NCBI GenBank assembly: GCA_035539855.1 | Contig: DATLHO010000111.1 | Span: 1 to 16,890, forward strand | Reading direction: 5' to 3' | DNA from: DATLHO01 sp035539855 | GTDB lineage: Bacteria > Bacteroidota > Ignavibacteria > OLB7 | Length of the DNA: 16,890 nucleotides | Part shown: piece by piece, positions 14,117-16,890 of the stretch | Position numbering within the stretch: the stretch's first letter is position 1 | Layout of the letters: each line of letters opens with the position of its first letter | Translations under genes and position numbers: made by a program | The notes under the pieces: model-generated | The model's database searches: none | Told to the model about the DNA's origin: nothing | What the model saw: the letters and a program-made list of their open reading frames with translations, nothing else

Positions 14117-15562
14117 ATGCTTGCACGACTCTGGTGCCGACTTCTATGCCTGATCCGCGCGCGAGCTGGGGTCTCCGCGGCGTTGACACTCTGCACAGCG
14201 ATCACATGCAGCGCGCAGGGAACACCCATCGTCGTACACCTCCACCGGCCTCCTCCAAATGCGATGCACCTGGAGGCAATGTGGTACATGGGCATCGAGA
14301 ATCTCGGGCCAGATGCACGCGCAATCCGCCTCTATGGAATCGCATTCGAGAGCCGAACCGGCCGCCGCATCGCCGACGGACTCTCGGACGTGTTCGAGGC
14401 TCCCCCCGGCATGAGCACCGTGAATCCTGCTGACATCAGTCCGATCGACTACGACGCCGATCCCGACTACGAGGAGGCCGTACTACGAACGGGCCGCATG
14501 CCGAGCGGTGAGTACACGATCTGCGTCTATGCGATCGACGAGAGAACGCGAGATACTCTCGGACGCGACTGCATAACCGAGCACGTCGTGCTGAACGTCA
14601 CTCCGCCCCAGTTGATCTATCCGCGCGACGGCTCGACAGTCGCCGAGTCCCGACCCCTCTTCACATGGGCGCCCGTCTCTCCGGTGTCAGCCGACCTCGA
14701 CATTACGTATGGTCTTCGGATCGTCGAAATCGTCGGCCGCCAGAGTCCGCTCGCGGCTATGGAGTCGAATCCGCCGTGGTATGAAGAGGACGGACTCGCG
14801 GTGCCCCTGTGTCCCTATCCATTGTCGGCCGAGCTGCTCGAGGCAGAGACCAGATATGCGTGGCAGGTGATCGCCCGGACCGAGGGAGGCGAAAGGAAGG
14901 CGGGTGAGCTTGCGCGGAGCGAGGTTTGGGAGTTCCTGATACGTGAGCAGCCAGGTTCCCAGAGCGATTCAAATCTGACCGAACTCGACACTGAGCACCA
15001 GGATTCTCAGCCTGACGTCGAAGACACTAGCCGGCCGTCAGACATCCGTGACAAGTCTGAACCGTCGACCCGGATCGACGATCCCCTACTCCCGATCGAG
15101 ACTACTGTCGCGCCAACCGACGCAACCGTGGAAGGACTTCAGCGAGAGATCCTGTTTGCCCCAGAGGCAACCGCTGCCGAATCGCCCTCGAAGAAACGCG
15201 ACACCGTCAGTCCCGGACCAAGAGTGTTTGCCGCACTGCTGCGCTCACTCGACGCGGGGTACCAGGACGTGGTCGGCTACCTCAGGTTCATATACGACAA
15301 TGGATATGGCCCGACCGAAGTCACCTGCAAAATCTACGATGCCGCCTTCCGGGATGTCACGCCAAGTGACTTGCGACTAAGAGCGTCGCCGGGTCGAAAC
15401 TACTTCGAGGTCGACCTGCGAAAGGCAACAGGCCTCGCCGATGGCAGCACGTACCTCCTTGTGGTGATGGACCCAAGGGGCGAACGGCTCCAAAATCGTT
15501 TCGTCTTTCATCACTGTCCGAAGTGCCCCGATACGCTGTCCAAAGAGAAGCCTCGGGAATAG
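14117..15562 (+). CDS. Secreted protein resembling T9SS-associated TANFOR-domain proteins
   Basis: The protein has 481 residues. A signal peptide ends at about residue 34 (TAITCSAQ); the Cys context does not fit a lipobox. Residues about 38-160 contain the segment MPSGEYTICVYAID followed by a second Cys (RDCIT, Cys152), and then PPQLIYPRDGSTV and PLFTWAPVSPVS (about 163-191). This arrangement recalls TANFOR proteins found with gliding or type IX secretion genes in Bacteroidota; I recognise it by pattern only. Residues 230-275 look like a fibronectin-III-like strand set (ETRYAWQVIARTEGGERKAG). Residues about 278-365 are a low-complexity, acidic, Ser/Pro/Thr-rich linker. Residues 365-481 form a separate small domain ending in a HHCPKC pair (Cys467/Cys470). 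It is secreted to the periplasm or surface. The giant RHS-like gene follows 71 bp downstream, so the two may work together. Function unknown. Confidence 0.7.
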   Translation: MLARLWCRLLCLIRARAGVSAALTLCTAITCSAQGTPIVVHLHRPPPNAMHLEAMWYMGIENLGPDARAIRLYGIAFESRTGRRIADGLSDVFEAPPGMSTVNPADISPIDYDADPDYEEAVLRTGRMPSGEYTICVYAIDERTRDTLGRDCITEHVVLNVTPPQLIYPRDGSTVAESRPLFTWAPVSPVSADLDITYGLRIVEIVGRQSPLAAMESNPPWYEEDGLAVPLCPYPLSAELLEAETRYAWQVIARTEGGERKAGELARSEVWEFLIREQPGSQSDSNLTELDTEHQDSQPDVEDTSRPSDIRDKSEPSTRIDDPLLPIETTVAPTDATVEGLQREILFAPEATAAESPSKKRDTVSPGPRVFAALLRSLDAGYQDVVGYLRFIYDNGYGPTEVTCKIYDAAFRDVTPSDLRLRASPGRNYFEVDLRKATGLADGSTYLLVVMDPRGERLQNRFVFHHCPKCPDTLSKEKPRE

Positions 15563-15633
15563 GCAGCTGCTTCCAGACCGTTCGCTCTCCTCAACCCTTG
15601 ATTCTCGCTGCGACACTTCTCACTGAGTCACAC

Positions 15634-16890
15634 ATGCGTCGTTTCCTCCAACCGGTCGCCCCCGTACTTGCAATTCTCCTCGCGTGCGAGATCGCATTGC
15701 CTACGGTGATGTTCGCGCTCACGGGCGGTCCCGCACAGCCCGAGTTCAGCGGCTTCACCGCAGTGAGCACCAGCGACATGGTGAACCCATTCACAGGTGA
15801 TCTCACCTATAACATCCCTCTCATGGATGTCGACGGGTACCCGGTGAACCTCGCATATCACTCAGGAACGACAATGGATGCGGAGGCGTCGTGGGTAGGA
15901 CTCGGCTGGAACTTGAACATGGGGGTGATTAACCGAACGATGCGTGGCCTGCCGGACGATTTCAACGGCGATGCGGTCATCAAGGAGTCAAACATCAAGG
16001 CGAATCGTACCTGGGGGGTGAAGGTTGGGTATGGACGGGAAATCTTCGGTCTAAAGAAGGGGAGCCAGAAACAGAAGAAGGCCGGCGAGGGTATGGGCTC
16101 CCTCGACTTCAATTTCGGGATCTTCAGAAACAGCTACACGGGATATGGATTCGAGTTCGGTCCGAGCATCGGCGTCTCCGCAGCCTACAAGGGGTTCCTC
16201 AAAGGTGGGTTGGGTCTGGGGCTGGGATTCAATTCACACGAGGGCATCTCTCAATCGATCAATGCTTCGCTTTCCGCTATTGCTTCGAAGGCCGACAAGG
16301 CGGGCGATGAATTTGTCTACTCTGCTGGAACGTCCGTCTCCACCTCGTACAACTCGCGCTCGGGGCTGAAAGCGCTGTCGGTCGGCGTCACCGCGGGCGC
16401 GTCGACCGCCGTACGCAACAAGGCCGGGGAGCGCGAGACGGCAAAGCTAAGTGCGACCAATGGCGACGCCACAATCCCCACCGGAAGCCAGTCGTATACG
16501 CCACAGGTACAGATGCCGATGCGCAGCGTCAGTGGCCGGCTGCGAATCACCGTCGGCGACGAGTGGAAGGGCCGAAACCAGCACGGCTCGATCGAAGGAT
16601 ATTTCTCGCGCCAGGAGCTCGCCAGCAAATTGCAGGGCAATCCCGGCTACGGATATTTTTATTCCCAGAACGCGGGCCCTATTACCTCCCTGCTCGATTT
16701 CAATCGTGAAAAGGATGGCACATTCACAGAGAAGACACCGAATCTTCCTGTAAGCAATGTCACGTACGACATGTTCACGGCCAGCGGCCACGGTGTCTCC
16801 GGGATGTTTCGTCCGTTTCGAGGCGATGTCGGAATTCTCTCCGATCCTTACCAGCGAAGCGGGGGGACCGGGGATGCAGGTGGAGTGGAG
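15634..16890 (+). CDS. Giant RHS-like secreted protein of the Bacteroidota type, 3' end beyond window
   Basis: An open frame of 419 codons runs from ATG 15634 to the window edge without a stop. A hydrophobic N-terminal segment (VLAILLACEIALPTVMFAL) suggests a signal peptide or anchor. Then come STSDMVNPFTGDLTYNIPL, GYPVNLAYHSG, EASWVGLGWNLNMGVINR and MRGLPDDFNGD, which mark the N-terminal region of very large RHS/YD-repeat-related proteins of Bacteroidota. Glycine-rich, beta-barrel-like strand repeats follow (about residues 170-270), then YGYFYSQN, LLDFNREKDG, TPNLPVSNVTYD and GMFRPFRGDVG, all typical of the same family. Such proteins usually have thousands of residues and end in an RHS core with a variable C-terminal domain, which cannot be seen here. 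It may be a surface-exposed filamentous protein or a toxin-delivery protein. Codon use is less GC-biased than in the catabolic genes. Confidence 0.85.
   Translation, partial: MRRFLQPVAPVLAILLACEIALPTVMFALTGGPAQPEFSGFTAVSTSDMVNPFTGDLTYNIPLMDVDGYPVNLAYHSGTTMDAEASWVGLGWNLNMGVINRTMRGLPDDFNGDAVIKESNIKANRTWGVKVGYGREIFGLKKGSQKQKKAGEGMGSLDFNFGIFRNSYTGYGFEFGPSIGVSAAYKGFLKGGLGLGLGFNSHEGISQSINASLSAIASKADKAGDEFVYSAGTSVSTSYNSRSGLKALSVGVTAGASTAVRNKAGERETAKLSATNGDATIPTGSQSYTPQVQMPMRSVSGRLRITVGDEWKGRNQHGSIEGYFSRQELASKLQGNPGYGYFYSQNAGPITSLLDFNREKDGTFTEKTPNLPVSNVTYDMFTASGHGVSGMFRPFRGDVGILSDPYQRSGGTGDAGGVE

Overview
The window is GC-rich. Every gene I can support lies on the + strand, and about 97% of the window is coding. 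The organism is probably a Bacteroidota/Chlorobiota-type (FCB superphylum) bacterium. Three things suggest this: the truncated last gene belongs to a very large secreted RHS-like family typical of Bacteroidota; the gene before it resembles T9SS-linked TANFOR-domain proteins; and almost no start codon has a Shine-Dalgarno sequence in front of it. This placement is an inference. No rRNA, tRNA, CRISPR array or insertion sequence was seen.

Region 1 (1-9344) is a tightly packed operon for anaerobic breakdown of benzoyl-CoA. Its order is: benzoyl-CoA reductase subunit B (5' end cut off by the window); an unusual fusion of a ketopantoate-reductase-like domain to a BCR-type ATPase/activator domain; a thiolase; 6-hydroxycyclohex-1-ene-1-carbonyl-CoA dehydrogenase (had); 6-oxocyclohex-1-ene-1-carbonyl-CoA hydrolase (oah); cyclohexa-1,5-diene-1-carbonyl-CoA hydratase (dch); and a fused 3-hydroxyacyl-CoA dehydrogenase/enoyl-CoA hydratase. 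Together they would carry benzoyl-CoA through ATP-driven dearomatisation, hydration, oxidation and ring opening to 3-hydroxypimelyl-CoA, and then through beta-oxidation to glutaryl-CoA and acetyl-CoA. Ferredoxin, its reductase, benzoate-CoA ligase, glutaryl-CoA dehydrogenase and a second BCR ATPase subunit are not in the window.

Region 2 (9345-9847) holds an Rrf2-family regulator with a three-Cys-plus-His iron-sulfur signature. It abuts the catabolic genes and has its own candidate promoter and palindrome. It could sense oxygen, NO or Fe-S status for the oxygen-sensitive reductase.

Region 3 (9848-14068) holds a promoter-like element, a periplasmic beta-propeller sensor kinase of the Reg_prop/Y_Y_Y/HisKA_3 type, and its likely partner, a NarL/LuxR-type response regulator. 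Two 8-C tracts occur here, one in the kinase leader and one in the linker of the regulator.

Region 4 (14069-16890) holds a secreted TANFOR-like protein and the start of a giant RHS-like secreted protein that runs off the right edge. Base composition appears less GC-extreme from about 10.3 kb onward than in the catabolic operon.
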